Source of the DNA: Deltaproteobacteria bacterium
Lineage (GTDB): Bacteria > Desulfobacterota > Desulfarculia > JACQYL01
Length of the DNA: 64,000 nucleotides
Direction of reading: 5' to 3'
Assembly: GCA_016208165.1 (NCBI GenBank)
Contig: JACQYL010000066.1
Span: forward strand, 1 to 64,000
The notes beneath the pieces are model-generated. The model had not been told where the DNA came from. It did not search any database and saw nothing but the letters and a program-made list of their open reading frames with translations. The position numbers and the translations under genes were made by a program. Positions 26,646 through 36,494 of the stretch are shown here, piece by piece; position 1 is the stretch's first letter; each line of letters opens with the position of its first letter.

Positions 26646-27368
26646 ATGAAATACAGCGACGAGCCCATACCCAGACCTTTCTGTTATGCCGTTATCCCCG
26701 CTGCCGGGCAAGGCTTGCGCATGGGAACTCCCCTGCAAAAACAGTTCTTGCACCTGTGGGGAAAACCGATACTTGCCCGGACGATCGAAGTGTTCGAACA
26801 ATCCGCAAGCATAGACGGCATCATAGTGGTCACGCCGGAAGACCGACTCGATTTTTGCCGGGATGAAATCATTGACCGGTACCATTTTCACAAGGTCCGT
26901 GACGTCGTCCCCGGCGGCAAAGAGCGACAGGATTCCGTATTCAACGGGCTATGCGCGGTACCGGAAACCGCGGACGTGGTCGCGATACATGACGGCGTGA
27001 GGCCCCTGGTTACCGTTGAACTCATCGCGAACACGATTCTCGCGGCGTACGAAAAGGGCGCTGCCATAGCGGCTCAGCCGGCGCATGAAACGGTGAAACT
27101 GTCCGAAGACGGCGCCACGGTGGCTCGAACGCTGGACCGTAACCGGATCTTTTTGGCTCAAACTCCCCAAACGTTCAGGCGCAGCCTGATATGGGAGGCG
27201 CACACAAAGGCCAGAGAAAGACGGTTTTACGCTACGGACGATGCCATGCTGATCGAGGCGCTGGGATATACGGTGCAGATCGTTCCCGGCATTCCACAGA
27301 ACATCAAAATTACCACACCCGCGGATCTCAAGCTCGCCGAAGCGCTTGGAAATGGATCTGCTTCCTGA
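26646..27368 (+). CDS. ispD: 2-C-methyl-D-erythritol 4-phosphate cytidylyltransferase
   Basis: A 240-residue enzyme of the MEP isoprenoid pathway that makes CDP-methylerythritol. The CTP-binding loop is IPAAGQGLRMG with Lys in QKQFL, then VPGGKERQDSVFNGL, IHDGVRPLV, and RIFLAQTPQTF. Its reading frame is open back to 26538 inside rnpB, but the family begins near the ATG at 26646. It is followed by ispF after 240 bases. ispD and ispF act two steps apart in the same pathway and are commonly linked or fused. Confidence 0.94.
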   Translation: MKYSDEPIPRPFCYAVIPAAGQGLRMGTPLQKQFLHLWGKPILARTIEVFEQSASIDGIIVVTPEDRLDFCRDEIIDRYHFHKVRDVVPGGKERQDSVFNGLCAVPETADVVAIHDGVRPLVTVELIANTILAAYEKGAAIAAQPAHETVKLSEDGATVARTLDRNRIFLAQTPQTFRRSLIWEAHTKARERRFYATDDAMLIEALGYTVQIVPGIPQNIKITTPADLKLAEALGNGSAS

Positions 27369-27609
27369 ACGAATACGTAAGCAAGCCCATCAATCGGCCC
27401 TGTTGATCGGGGAAACCTCTGGGCATCAGACGCTTTGCCGGATTCCGGTTTTTCCGGACCCGTGAAAAAGACCCTTGTGCTGACCCCATTCTTTTGCTTA
27501 AGTACGGACGGTGAATCGGCCCGGACCGTTCCGGCCCGGCCCAGAGGAAAGAGGGAAAGGCGCAACGTTTGAAACCCTTACCGTCAGACGGAGAGACGCA
27601 TCGGTCAAC

Positions 27610-28086
27610 ATGCGTGTAGGTATAGGATACGACAGCCACCGGTTTCTCGAAGGACGCAAACTGGTTCTCGGTGGAGTGGAAATTCAGCATACGTTGGGCT
27701 TATCCGGACACTCGGACGCGGACGCGCTGATCCACGCCATCTGCGACGCCCTGCTTGGAGCCGCCGGATTGGGTGACATCGGCGCTCTATTTCCGGACTC
27801 GGATCCGGCCAACAAAGACCGGTCCAGTCTTGAATTCTTGCGGCAAATACGCGACCTGTTGCATGATCACCACCTCAAGCCGGTGAATATAGATGCAACC
27901 GTGATTGCGGAGGCGCCGAAACTGAGACCCTATATATCGGATATGTGCGGCGCCATGGCCCGGGTCCTCGGTATGGACCCCACGCGCATCGGCGTCAAAG
28001 CCAAAACCAACGAGACAATGGGATTTGTGGGGCGCGGCGAAGGTATTGCCGTTTTCGCGGTCGCCCTTCTCGAGGAGAATACATGA
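27610..28086 (+). CDS. ispF: 2-C-methyl-D-erythritol 2,4-cyclodiphosphate synthase
   Basis: A 158-residue trimeric zinc enzyme of the MEP pathway. Metal ligands are Asp8 and His10 in GYDSHRF and His34 in SGHSDAD. Other family marks are GDIGALFPDSDP and the C-terminal KAKTNETMGFVGRGEGIA. The start is ATG 27610; upstream codons in the same frame are not IspF-like. The stop overlaps the gltX start (ATGA at 28083-28086), so the two are translationally coupled. Confidence 0.96.
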   Translation: MRVGIGYDSHRFLEGRKLVLGGVEIQHTLGLSGHSDADALIHAICDALLGAAGLGDIGALFPDSDPANKDRSSLEFLRQIRDLLHDHHLKPVNIDATVIAEAPKLRPYISDMCGAMARVLGMDPTRIGVKAKTNETMGFVGRGEGIAVFAVALLEENT

Positions 28087-29543
28087 GTGACAGGGTGAGG
28101 GTCCGCTTTGCTCCCAGTCCCACAGGAGAACTGCACATCGGCAACGCTCGAACCGCTCTGTTTAATTGGCTGTTCGCACGTAGGCATAACGGCGAGATGG
28201 TTCTGCGGATCGAGGATACCGATCTGGATCGGTCTGCGACCAAATATATCACATCGACCATGAAAGAGCTCCAGTGGATGGGTATCCGCTGGGACGAGGG
28301 ACCGGACGTCGGAGGCCCTTACGGCCCGTATCGGCAGACGGAGCGTCTGGAAATCTATCACGAATTTCTCGAGCGGCTAAAACAATCCGATCAGGCTTAT
28401 CCCTGTTATTGCTCGCAAGAGGACCTCGAACGCGAGCGTAAAGAACAGCTCGCGCGGGGCCTGCCTCCCCGGTATTCGGGGAGATGTCGCCGCCTGACTC
28501 AGGCTGAACGAGACAAACTGGAAAACGAAGGCATGATCCCTACCCTGCGCTTCCGCGTGGGTTCAGGCGCGGTTTCCCTCGAAGACGAGCTGCATGGTCC
28601 GATTACGTTTCCCGCGAATACGCTTGGCGATTTCATCGTGGTGCGATCCACGGGGGTCCCTTCGTATAACTTTGCCGTTGTGGTGGACGACATCCTCATG
28701 AAGATCACCCACGTTATCCGGGGAGAAGATCACATCAGCAACACTCCGAGACAGCTTCTCTTGTACCGGTTCTTCGGTGCAACGCCACCGAAATTCGCCC
28801 ATCACGCCCTTATCGTCGGTAAGGATCGGGCCAAATTGAGTAAACGGCACGGCGTCACTTCCGTGTCCGCCTTCCGCGAAAGAGGCTATCTGCCTCAGGC
28901 ATTGACCAACTACCTGGCCTACCTCGGCGGCCATTTTCCGGGTCCCAAGGAAGTGTACGGTGCGGACGAGCTGGCAAACATGTTCGACCTGCAGTCCCTC
29001 AGCAAGAAAAGCGCCACCTTCGATCCGGACAAACTGAACTGGTTCAATGCTCAGCACTTGCGGCTCTTGAGCCCCGACGAGGCTATACGCGCGATGATTC
29101 CTTTCCTTGAAAAGGAGGGTTTCAACGTAAACGAATATCCGGCTGAATGGTTGGCGGAAGCGGTCGAGGCCATACTCCCCAATGCAGTCACCCTCGAGGA
29201 CGCCGTTTCTTTCCTGCGATGTTTCCTTTCGGACGAACCGGAGATATCCGAGGAAGCGCGAACTCAACTTGCGGAACCCGATACACGGCCAATGCTTTCA
29301 ACTACAGCGGACGTCATTTCCGGAGTCGAAGCGATCACTCCGGAATCCGTGGGAAGCTTGCTGAAATCCGCCCAAAAGAGAACCGAACTGCGCGGAAAAC
29401 GCTTCTACCACCCTCTGCGGGCCGCTCTTACCGGTTCCACTCAAGGTCCTGAATTGGATAAGGTCCTGCTGGTGCTCGGCAAACAGAGAGTACTGGAACG
29501 CATTCACCGGGCCCTGGAGATGTCGAAGAGAGACCAAGGATAA
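28083..29543 (+). CDS. gltX: Glutamate--tRNA ligase
   Basis: A 486-residue class I synthetase. The HIGH-type motif is HIGN at 18-21 in RFAPSPTGELHIGNARTAL, normal for GluRS, and the second motif is KLSKRHG. A CYC...GRC cluster near residues 103-138 fits the zinc-binding form. The C-terminal anticodon domain is present. An open frame extends to 27945 inside ispF, but the ATG at 28083 starts at the family N-terminus. Whether it also charges tRNA-Gln (non-discriminating) cannot be told; no gatCAB is in the window. Confidence 0.95.
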   Translation: MSDRVRVRFAPSPTGELHIGNARTALFNWLFARRHNGEMVLRIEDTDLDRSATKYITSTMKELQWMGIRWDEGPDVGGPYGPYRQTERLEIYHEFLERLKQSDQAYPCYCSQEDLERERKEQLARGLPPRYSGRCRRLTQAERDKLENEGMIPTLRFRVGSGAVSLEDELHGPITFPANTLGDFIVVRSTGVPSYNFAVVVDDILMKITHVIRGEDHISNTPRQLLLYRFFGATPPKFAHHALIVGKDRAKLSKRHGVTSVSAFRERGYLPQALTNYLAYLGGHFPGPKEVYGADELANMFDLQSLSKKSATFDPDKLNWFNAQHLRLLSPDEAIRAMIPFLEKEGFNVNEYPAEWLAEAVEAILPNAVTLEDAVSFLRCFLSDEPEISEEARTQLAEPDTRPMLSTTADVISGVEAITPESVGSLLKSAQKRTELRGKRFYHPLRAALTGSTQGPELDKVLLVLGKQRVLERIHRALEMSKRDQG

Positions 29544-29579
29544 AGCGAGCACAGAATATCCGGATCATGGAGTAGTGGA

Positions 29580-31058
29580 ATGTCTCAAGTCATATATAAT
29601 ACGTTGTCCAATAAGAAAGAACTGCTGACGCCCCTCTCCGGTAATCGAATCAACGCGTACGTTTGCGGCATCACGGCATACGATTACAGTCACATTGGCC
29701 ACGCCCGATCCGTCGTTGTCTTCGATGTGATCGTTCGATACTTGCGGCAGAGAGGATTTGAAGTCCGTTTTGTCAGAAATTTCACGGACGTCGATGACAA
29801 GATCATCAAGCGGGCTCAGCAGGAACAGAGCACGTGCGAAGCCGTCTCCGGAAAATTCATCCAGGAATTCCGAAAGGACATGGCGGCCCTGGGAGCCTTG
29901 AATCCCGACCAGGAGCCGCTGGCCACGGAATACATTCCCAACATGATCGAGACCATCCGACTCCTCGTGGAAAAAGGGCACGCTTATGAATCCCAGGGAA
30001 GCGTCTATTTTTCCGTGTCCTCCTTTCCCGGGTACGGCAAGCTGTCCGGGAGAGATACGGACGAGTTGATGACCGGCGTCCGGATCGAAGTGGACGAAAA
30101 CAAACGAGAACCCCTGGACTTCGCGCTCTGGAAGGCCGCCAAGCCGGGGGAACCGCACTGGAGCAGCCCTTGGGGAGAAGGCCGTCCGGGCTGGCATATT
30201 GAATGCTCCGTCATGAGTACCTCGATTCTGGGACCCACCCTCGACATCCATGGCGGAGGCAAGGATTTGATCTTTCCCCACCACGAGAATGAAATCGCCC
30301 AGGCCGAAGCCGCTACCGGCAAACCCTTCGTTCGCTTCTGGCTTCACAACGGATTCATCAACATCGATCGCCAAAAGATGTCAAAATCGTTGGGAAATTT
30401 TCTGACGGTACGGGACATCCTGAAACAATTTCATCCGGAATCCGTACGCCTTTTTCTGCTGTCCAAGCATTATCGGAGTCCTCTCGACTACTCTGACGAG
30501 AGTCTGCGGGAAGTGGAAAGCAGCGTCGAACGCGTGTACAACACTCTGAAACGCATAGATGAAATCTGCGTCGGCGTCGAGCCTGAGACGCCTGCCTCCG
30601 GGAATCTTTCCACCGTGGCCGACGAGCTGCTGGAAAAAAGCGGAACCCTGTCTGACCGATTTGCGGAAGCCATGGATGACGACTTCAACACGGCCAAGGC
30701 CACCGGCCTTCTCTTCGACCTGGTACGATCCATGAACCGGTTTCTGGACGAAATCGCCGGCGCTCCGACCCCCGAACAAGCCTTTGTGCTCAAACGCAGC
30801 CAAGCGGCAATGATCGAGACGGCGAGGACCCTCGGTGTGTTTCAGATGGGGTGGAATACGTTTTTCGAATCCAGAACCCGGAAAGCGCTCGAGGAAGAAG
30901 GCGTTTCCGTCGAAGAAATCGAGCGTCTGATCCAGGAACGCACCACGGCGCGAAAAGAAAGAGACTGGGCCAAAGCTGATCGGATCCGCCATTCCCTCGA
31001 GGGGCGTGGTGTTCTTCTCGAAGATACTCCGGAAGGGACCCGCTGGAGGACGAACTGA
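29580..31058 (+). CDS. cysS: Cysteine--tRNA ligase (canonical)
   Basis: A 492-residue synthetase with intact motifs: zinc ligand Cys29 in VCGITAYDYSHIGHARS, HIGH at 38-41 and KMSKS at 266-270, plus WHIECSVMS and FPHHENEIAQ with the other zinc ligands. It ends with GVLLEDTPEGTRW. It lies 36 bases after gltX and directly before uvrB. As this copy has every catalytic motif, it is the likely source of Cys-tRNA, and the related domain in the 9.9-12.2 kb fusion is spare for another job. Confidence 0.96.
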   Translation: MSQVIYNTLSNKKELLTPLSGNRINAYVCGITAYDYSHIGHARSVVVFDVIVRYLRQRGFEVRFVRNFTDVDDKIIKRAQQEQSTCEAVSGKFIQEFRKDMAALGALNPDQEPLATEYIPNMIETIRLLVEKGHAYESQGSVYFSVSSFPGYGKLSGRDTDELMTGVRIEVDENKREPLDFALWKAAKPGEPHWSSPWGEGRPGWHIECSVMSTSILGPTLDIHGGGKDLIFPHHENEIAQAEAATGKPFVRFWLHNGFINIDRQKMSKSLGNFLTVRDILKQFHPESVRLFLLSKHYRSPLDYSDESLREVESSVERVYNTLKRIDEICVGVEPETPASGNLSTVADELLEKSGTLSDRFAEAMDDDFNTAKATGLLFDLVRSMNRFLDEIAGAPTPEQAFVLKRSQAAMIETARTLGVFQMGWNTFFESRTRKALEEEGVSVEEIERLIQERTTARKERDWAKADRIRHSLEGRGVLLEDTPEGTRWRTN

Positions 31059-33077
31059 GTGGCCGACCGGCGATTTCGGATGGAGACGGAATTCACCCTC
31101 AAGGGAGACCAGCCTCGTGCCGTGGATGAATTGACGCGGGGCCTTGAAATGAGACTGAAACATCAGGTCTTACTTGGCGTGACCGGCTCCGGTAAAACAT
31201 TCACCATGGCCAAGGTGGTGGAAACGGTCCAGCGCCCTACCCTTATCATTGCCCCCAACAAGACCCTGGGGGCTCAACTGTACGGCGAATTCAAGGAGCT
31301 GTTTCCACACAACGCGGTCGAGTATTTTATTTCCTACTACGATTACTACCAGCCCGAAGCGTACATCCCCAGCACGGACACCTACATCGAAAAAGACGCG
31401 AACATCAATGAACATATCGACAAGATGCGTCATTCGGCCACTCGTTCTCTGCTCGATCGCCGCGACGTGGTCATCATCGCTTCCGTTTCGTGCATCTACG
31501 GTCTGGGATCTCCGGAAGCTTACTACGGCATGCTGCTCATGCTCGAGCCGGGAATGGAAATCTCCCGAGATCAGGCGCTCCGAAAGCTGGTGGAAATTCA
31601 TTACGAACGCAACGATTACGATTTCCACCGTGGCGCCTTTCGCGTTCGAGGCGACGTGGTGGAAATCTTCCCCGCGTACGAAGAAGATCGGGCCCTCCGA
31701 GTGGAGTTCTTTGGCGATGAAGTCGACACTCTGAAACTCTTCGATCCCCTCACAGGCAAAACGCTCGGTTCCGTGGAACGGGCGGCCGTTTACCCGGCCA
31801 GCCACTACGTCACTACGCGGGACCGCCTGCAGCAAGCGACCAAAGCCATCAAGGAGGAGATGAAGGAACGGGTGGCGTACTTCCTGGAACAACGGCGGTT
31901 TATCGAGGCCCAGCGCATCGAGGAGCGGACCATGTTCGATCTCGAAATGATTCGGGAGCTGGGATTTTGCCACGGCATCGAGAACTATTCCAGACACTTG
32001 ACCGGAAGGCGTCCCGGAGAACACCCCCCTACCCTCCTCGAGTACTTCCCGGACGATTTCCTGTTGATTATTGACGAGAGTCATATCACGGTTCCGCAGA
32101 TTTCCGCCATGTATCGTGGAGACCGTTCCCGAAAAGAGACCCTGGTGGAATACGGGTTCAGGCTGCCTTCGGCCCTGGACAACCGTCCTCTGAATTTCCA
32201 GGAATTCGAGGAAATGATAGACCAGGTCATCTATGCTTCGGCCACACCGGGCGATTACGAACTTCACAAGGCCGAAGGCCGGGTGGTCGAACAGATCATT
32301 CGTCCCACCGGTCTCATCGACCCCGCCGTAGAGGTCCATCCCGCCCAGAACCAGGTGGACGATCTGTACGGGGAAATACGACGGCGCGTCGAGCGAAACG
32401 AGCGAGTACTCGTGACCACCCTCACTAAACGAATGGCCGAGGATCTGAGCGAGTACCTGGCCAATCTGGGTGTGCGCGTCAACTACATGCATTCGGACAT
32501 TTCCACGTTGGATCGCATCGAACTCATCCGGGACCTGCGTCTGGGCAAATTCGACGTCATGGTGGGCATAAACCTGCTGAGGGAAGGCCTGGATTTGCCC
32601 GAGGTCAGCCTTGTAGCCATACTCGACGCGGATAAGGAGGGGTTCCTGCGCTCGGAGCGCTCCCTCATTCAGACCATCGGCCGCGCCGCCCGCAACGTAA
32701 ACGGTGAAGTCATTTTGTATGCGGACCGGATGACCCCCTCCATGGAGCGCACCATCCAGGAAACCCAGCGACGCCGGGAACTCCAGGAGGCATATAATAC
32801 CGAACACGGCATAACTCCACAGACCGTGCGCAAGAACATTTCCGACGTGCTTTGCTCGGTTTACGAAACCGACTACTACACGGTCGCCGTGCCCGGTGAC
32901 GGGGGCGAAGTGGCCGAAGACCAGGTTCCCTATAAATCCACCAAAGAGATCGGCGGCCTTATTAAAGATCTGGAGGCCAAGATGCGCGGCGCCGCCAAGG
33001 AACTCCGTTTCGAAGAAGCCGCCGTATACCGGGATCGCATCAAGGAACTGAAAGAAATGGAATTGGAAGTGCTCTGA
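31059..33077 (+). CDS. uvrB: Excinuclease ABC subunit B
   Basis: A 672-residue nucleotide excision repair helicase-like ATPase that verifies lesions handed over by UvrA and recruits UvrC. Walker A is GVTGSGKT at 40-47, the beta-hairpin has [21 protein letters not shown] near 95, DESH is in [11 protein letters not shown], and helicase motif VI is QTIGRAARN. The C-terminal UVR motif ([24 protein letters not shown]) is present. GTG 31059 follows the cysS stop with no gap; GGAGG lies in the last cysS codons. Confidence 0.96.
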   Translation: MADRRFRMETEFTLKGDQPRAVDELTRGLEMRLKHQVLLGVTGSGKTFTMAKVVETVQRPTLIIAPNKTLGAQLYGEFKELFPHNAVEYFISYYDYYQPEAYIPSTDTYIEKDANINEHIDKMRHSATRSLLDRRDVVIIASVSCIYGLGSPEAYYGMLLMLEPGMEISRDQALRKLVEIHYERNDYDFHRGAFRVRGDVVEIFPAYEEDRALRVEFFGDEVDTLKLFDPLTGKTLGSVERAAVYPASHYVTTRDRLQQATKAIKEEMKERVAYFLEQRRFIEAQRIEERTMFDLEMIRELGFCHGIENYSRHLTGRRPGEHPPTLLEYFPDDFLLIIDESHITVPQISAMYRGDRSRKETLVEYGFRLPSALDNRPLNFQEFEEMIDQVIYASATPGDYELHKAEGRVVEQIIRPTGLIDPAVEVHPAQNQVDDLYGEIRRRVERNERVLVTTLTKRMAEDLSEYLANLGVRVNYMHSDISTLDRIELIRDLRLGKFDVMVGINLLREGLDLPEVSLVAILDADKEGFLRSERSLIQTIGRAARNVNGEVILYADRMTPSMERTIQETQRRRELQEAYNTEHGITPQTVRKNISDVLCSVYETDYYTVAVPGDGGEVAEDQVPYKSTKEIGGLIKDLEAKMRGAAKELRFEEAAVYRDRIKELKEMELEVL

Positions 33078-33230
33078 GCGTGCCGCACCGCCGACGGCGG
33101 AGCGGCGGAATTCTTGACCTACCCTCTCGGCCTTATCGGGATTCAAGAGCTTAGTTGCCTGTCTTGCAAAGCTACAACTCAGGAAGGGCTAATCAAACTT
33201 TGAGTGCTTGCCGCAAAAGCAAATCATCAG

Positions 33231-33911
33231 TCAACCTATTTGGAGTTCCTGGTAAAACTTGAGTATCTCGTCTTTGACCTTCTTTAATTCATTATTGCCC
33301 TTGGCTTCTCCCTTACGGTGCGCGTAGCTAAGCGTCTTGATTATCTTACATTTTGGCAAAATGTTTTTAATATCACGACCATATGAATGTGTTTTGAATC
33401 CAGATAAGATTACCAAATCAGGACCAATCTCTTTGATAAGTCTTCCGGTGTGTAGGCCGAAGCATTGATTAAGCATTCCTTTCCACGTCTTGTCGGACTT
33501 CGATGCGCACCATGCGATATTTGCAAATGCAATGTGATTCAGCTTTAGCCCCATGCCTGTTATGTAGAATTCTGTAAACTGCCCTGGCCTATTTCCCCAG
33601 GTTTTCATGGCTTTGGCTTGGAAAGCAAATAATTCTTCTAGTCCAACTTTTCCATTCTTGTATTCATACAAGATTTTTCGAAATCGCTTGTTCAGTTCTC
33701 TATGCTCAGGTTTATTGCCGACACCTGGCTGCTTACATACCACCATTATTCTGTGATCAGTCTTGAAATAATCCTTTCCGATAAAACGAGGCTGCGCAAT
33801 ATCAATTAATGCGGGTTCGGCCATTCGCATATCAAAGCACTTACGGCAGTTCAAAGACTCCTGAAAAATTTGCTCAACGTTTTGCCACTGAGCAGGACTC
33901 GTCATGTCCAC
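33231..33911 (-). CDS. Uracil-DNA-glycosylase-like protein, AT-rich
   Basis: A 226-residue protein that looks like the UDG superfamily fold: CRKC near residue 22, a strand and loop IMVVCKQPGVGNK in the place of the GxxPGxxE motif, NIAWCASK in mid-protein and LVILSGFKTH-SYGRD later. The usual HPS loop is replaced by SYAHRKG. The catalytic residues of families 4 and 5 are therefore not clearly kept, and the substrate may differ. GTG 33911 has a near-perfect GGAGGAGGTG site. Base composition (about 40% GC by eye) is far from the neighbours, which suggests recent transfer. It is convergent with uvrB. Confidence 0.55.
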   Translation of the reverse strand: MDMTSPAQWQNVEQIFQESLNCRKCFDMRMAEPALIDIAQPRFIGKDYFKTDHRIMVVCKQPGVGNKPEHRELNKRFRKILYEYKNGKVGLEELFAFQAKAMKTWGNRPGQFTEFYITGMGLKLNHIAFANIAWCASKSDKTWKGMLNQCFGLHTGRLIKEIGPDLVILSGFKTHSYGRDIKNILPKCKIIKTLSYAHRKGEAKGNNELKKVKDEILKFYQELQIG

Positions 33912-34243
33912 GGTTCACCTCCTCCGTTTTTAGCAGTCTCTTGATAAGTATACTCTCAAGCTGCAAAACCGTGTCAAGTGGATTGATTGGTCGGATTTGC
34001 GGCGCTTGCTCCTATATCCCTCACTGAGGCGGGAGAAGTGCTGATTAAAGGGATCAAATAATCCAAAGTAGCTCGGATGGATTTCTTCTGTTTCCCGTTC
34101 TTCACTGGAGGATTCAAAGGCGCGGCCTTTTTCCAAAAAGGAATCTCTCCGAGCAATCACACGGGGAGCAATCGTAATAAAAAACGCCATCCCCGATCCG
34201 GCGGGATGGCGTCTGTTCGAGTATTCTCTCGGTAAATTTCCGG
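33912..34243. other. Intergenic region between UDG-like gene and fdhA
   Basis: About 330 bases. The right end holds the fdhA terminator. The left part is AT-rich like the UDG-like gene and may carry its promoter. No gene seen. Confidence 0.5.
34177..34212 (-). terminator. Rho-independent terminator of fdhA
   Basis: On the minus strand ACGCCATCCC (34212-34203) pairs perfectly with GGGATGGCGT (34193-34184), followed by TTTTTATTA. Stem of 10, loop of 9. Confidence 0.9.
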
Positions 34244-36283
34244 CTAAGCCGCCTTTTCCAGTCGGACCGAGCAGACTTTCAGCTCCGGTATCTTGGCAAT
34301 GGGATCGAAGGCCGTGTTGGTCAGCACATTGGCCGAGGCCTCCGCGAAATGGAACGGCATGAACACCGTCCCCTTATCCACGCGGTTGGTGATATGGACA
34401 TCCGCCACGATGGATCCCCTTCTGGAAATGAGTTTCGCCGAACCGCCCTCCTTAAGACCGATCTTCTTGGCGTCGTCAGGATTCACTTCCATGAACCCTC
34501 TGGGCATTTCGCGATCCAGGGATGGGGAGTTACGCGTCATGGTGCCGGTGTGATAATGCGCGTACACCCGCCCGGTGCTCAGCCAGAACGGATATTCCTG
34601 GTCCGGTGACTCGGCCGGGGACTTGTATTCGATGGCGTGGAACAGTCCTTTTCCCCGCACGAAACGATCTTTGTGCAGGAACTTGGTGCCCGGATGGTCG
34701 GCCGTGGGGCACGGCCAGCACAAGCCTTCGCCCTCGAGTCGATCATAGGTGATACCACCGTACGAAGGCGTAACCGTGGCTATTTCGTCCTGGATCTCTT
34801 TGGGAGAAGCGTAGTTCGCCCGGTATCCCATACGGCTGATCATGTCCGAGATGATTTCCCAGTCGGCCCGGGCTTCTCCCGGCGGCTCGACGGCCTTTCG
34901 AACCCTCTGAACCCGGCGCTCGGTATTCGCGAATGTCCCGTCCTTTTCGGCGAAAGCGGCTCCGGGTAAGACCACGTGCGCAAGTTCCGCCGTGGGCGTC
35001 ATGAAGATATCGATGACCAGCAGGAAGTCCAACTTCTTCAGGGCATCCACAACATGGTGGGAATCCGGGTCGCTCACAACGGGATTCTCTCCCAGGATCA
35101 CCAGTCCTTTCATCTTGCCCGCGTTGATGGCCGGGAACATGTCCGTGATGGTGAGCCCGAGGTTGGGATCGAGCTTCAGTCCCCACGCCTTTTCGAATTT
35201 CTCGCGCGCCGCATCGCTGGTCACCGGTTGGTAGGCCGGGTATACGTTGGGCAGACCGCCCATGTCGCAGGCCCCCTGCACGTTGTTCTGCCCGCGGAGC
35301 GGGTTCACGCCCGTGGATTCCCGCCCGATCTGACCCGCGATCATGGCCAGGTTGGCAAGGGATTTGACATTGTCTACACCGGTGGTGTGCTGGGTGATGC
35401 CCATGGTATACAGAATGGTGCTCTTTTCGGATTTGGCGTACCATTCCGCGATCTGAACGATGGTCTCAGGCGCCACACCCGTAATCTTAGACACCTTCTC
35501 TGGAGGATAGTTCTCGAGGACAGCGACCAGGGCCTCGAATCCTTCCGTCCGCTCCTTGATAAACGCATCGGCATGCCAGTTGTTCTTGTAAATCGCGTGC
35601 ATGATGCCATTGATGAGCGCCACGTCCGTCCCTAATTTCATGCGGGCGAAAACATCCGCTATGGAGGACATGTGGATCTCTCGCGGATCGCACACGATGA
35701 TCTTGGCTCCCTTGGCCTTGGCGCGGAATACCCGCGTAGCCACCAGCGGATGCGCCACCGTGGTATTCGAGCCGATGATCAGAATACAGTCGGCGTCCTC
35801 GATCTCCGCAATCGAGTTGGTCATGGCGCCGCTGCCGAACGCCGTGGCAAGACCTGCCACGGTGGAAGAGTGTCAGAGACGTGCGCAGTGGTCTACGTTA
35901 TTCGTTCCGATGACCGCCCGCGCGAATTTCTGCAGCAAATAGTTCTCTTCGTTGGTGCACTTGGCCGAAGTGAAAAAACCGATACTGTTCGGACCGTGCT
36001 GGTCCTTGATTTTCTGCAGTTGTTTACAAGCCACATCCATGGCCTCATCCCAGGAAACCTGCTGCAGTTCGTCCACTTTCCGTACATACGGATGGGCGAG
36101 CCGCTTGGGACTACTTATAAACTCGTGGGCTTTCCAGCCCTTGATACACAGTTTGCCTTCGTTGACAGGACCGGTCTTGTTGGGGAGAACCCCGCGTAAT
36201 TTTCCGTCCACAACTTCCAGTATCATGGAACACCCGCAGCCGCAGTAGGGGCAGGTGCTGATGACCGATTTATACATCTCCAT
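34244..36283 (-). CDS. fdhA: Selenocysteine-containing formate dehydrogenase, catalytic subunit
   Basis: A 679-residue molybdenum/tungsten bis-MGD enzyme that oxidises formate or reduces CO2. A 4Fe-4S site is formed by Cys11, Cys14, Cys18 and Cys46. An in-frame TGA at 35875-35873 encodes residue 137 in the context VDHCARL-Sec-HSSTVAGLA, matching the CARxU-H-x3-VAGL site of E. coli FdhF (Sec140). A SECIS hairpin follows after 10 bases. After it come the MGD-binding blocks (ILIIGSNTTVAHP, PLRGQNNVQGACDMG, STGRVYAHYHTGTMTR). Ordinary gene callers would split it in two. AGGAG precedes ATG 36283. No FdhB or FdhC partner is adjacent; maturation genes lie upstream. Confidence 0.95.
35842..35862 (-). 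promoter_or_regulatory. SECIS element of fdhA
   Basis: On the minus strand CCGTGGCA, loop GGTCT and TGCCACGG form a perfect 8-base stem, starting 10 bases after the TGA. The loop GGTCT is the one SelB recognises in the E. coli fdhF SECIS. Confidence 0.9.
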
Positions 36284-36494
36284 TCAAAAAACTCCTCCAT
36301 AGGGACAGAGGTGACGTCGGTGACCGCGGAAAGCGGTCTTTCGAAACATCGCTTCCGGGAATGTGTCCGTCAGAAAAAACCCGGATGCGTTATATTATTT
36401 TAGAAAGCCGGATCTAAAGGGAAATATTATACAAATCTCTCGTGGAAAGTAAAATGAAAAACGAGACACTGCGGGCATGCCCCTCTCGGAAACG

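Noticed and set aside
31170-33146. A 658-codon open frame antisense to uvrB
   Set aside because: It is the shadow of a GC-biased gene; its product matches nothing and uvrB on the other strand has every motif.
35873-35875. A nonsense mutation that splits fdhA
   Set aside because: The TGA is in the selenocysteine position of the family and is followed by a correct SECIS hairpin.
36388-36395. CGTTATAT, a ModE half-site look-alike upstream of fdhA
   Set aside because: Only one half is present and no inverted partner is seen at the right distance.
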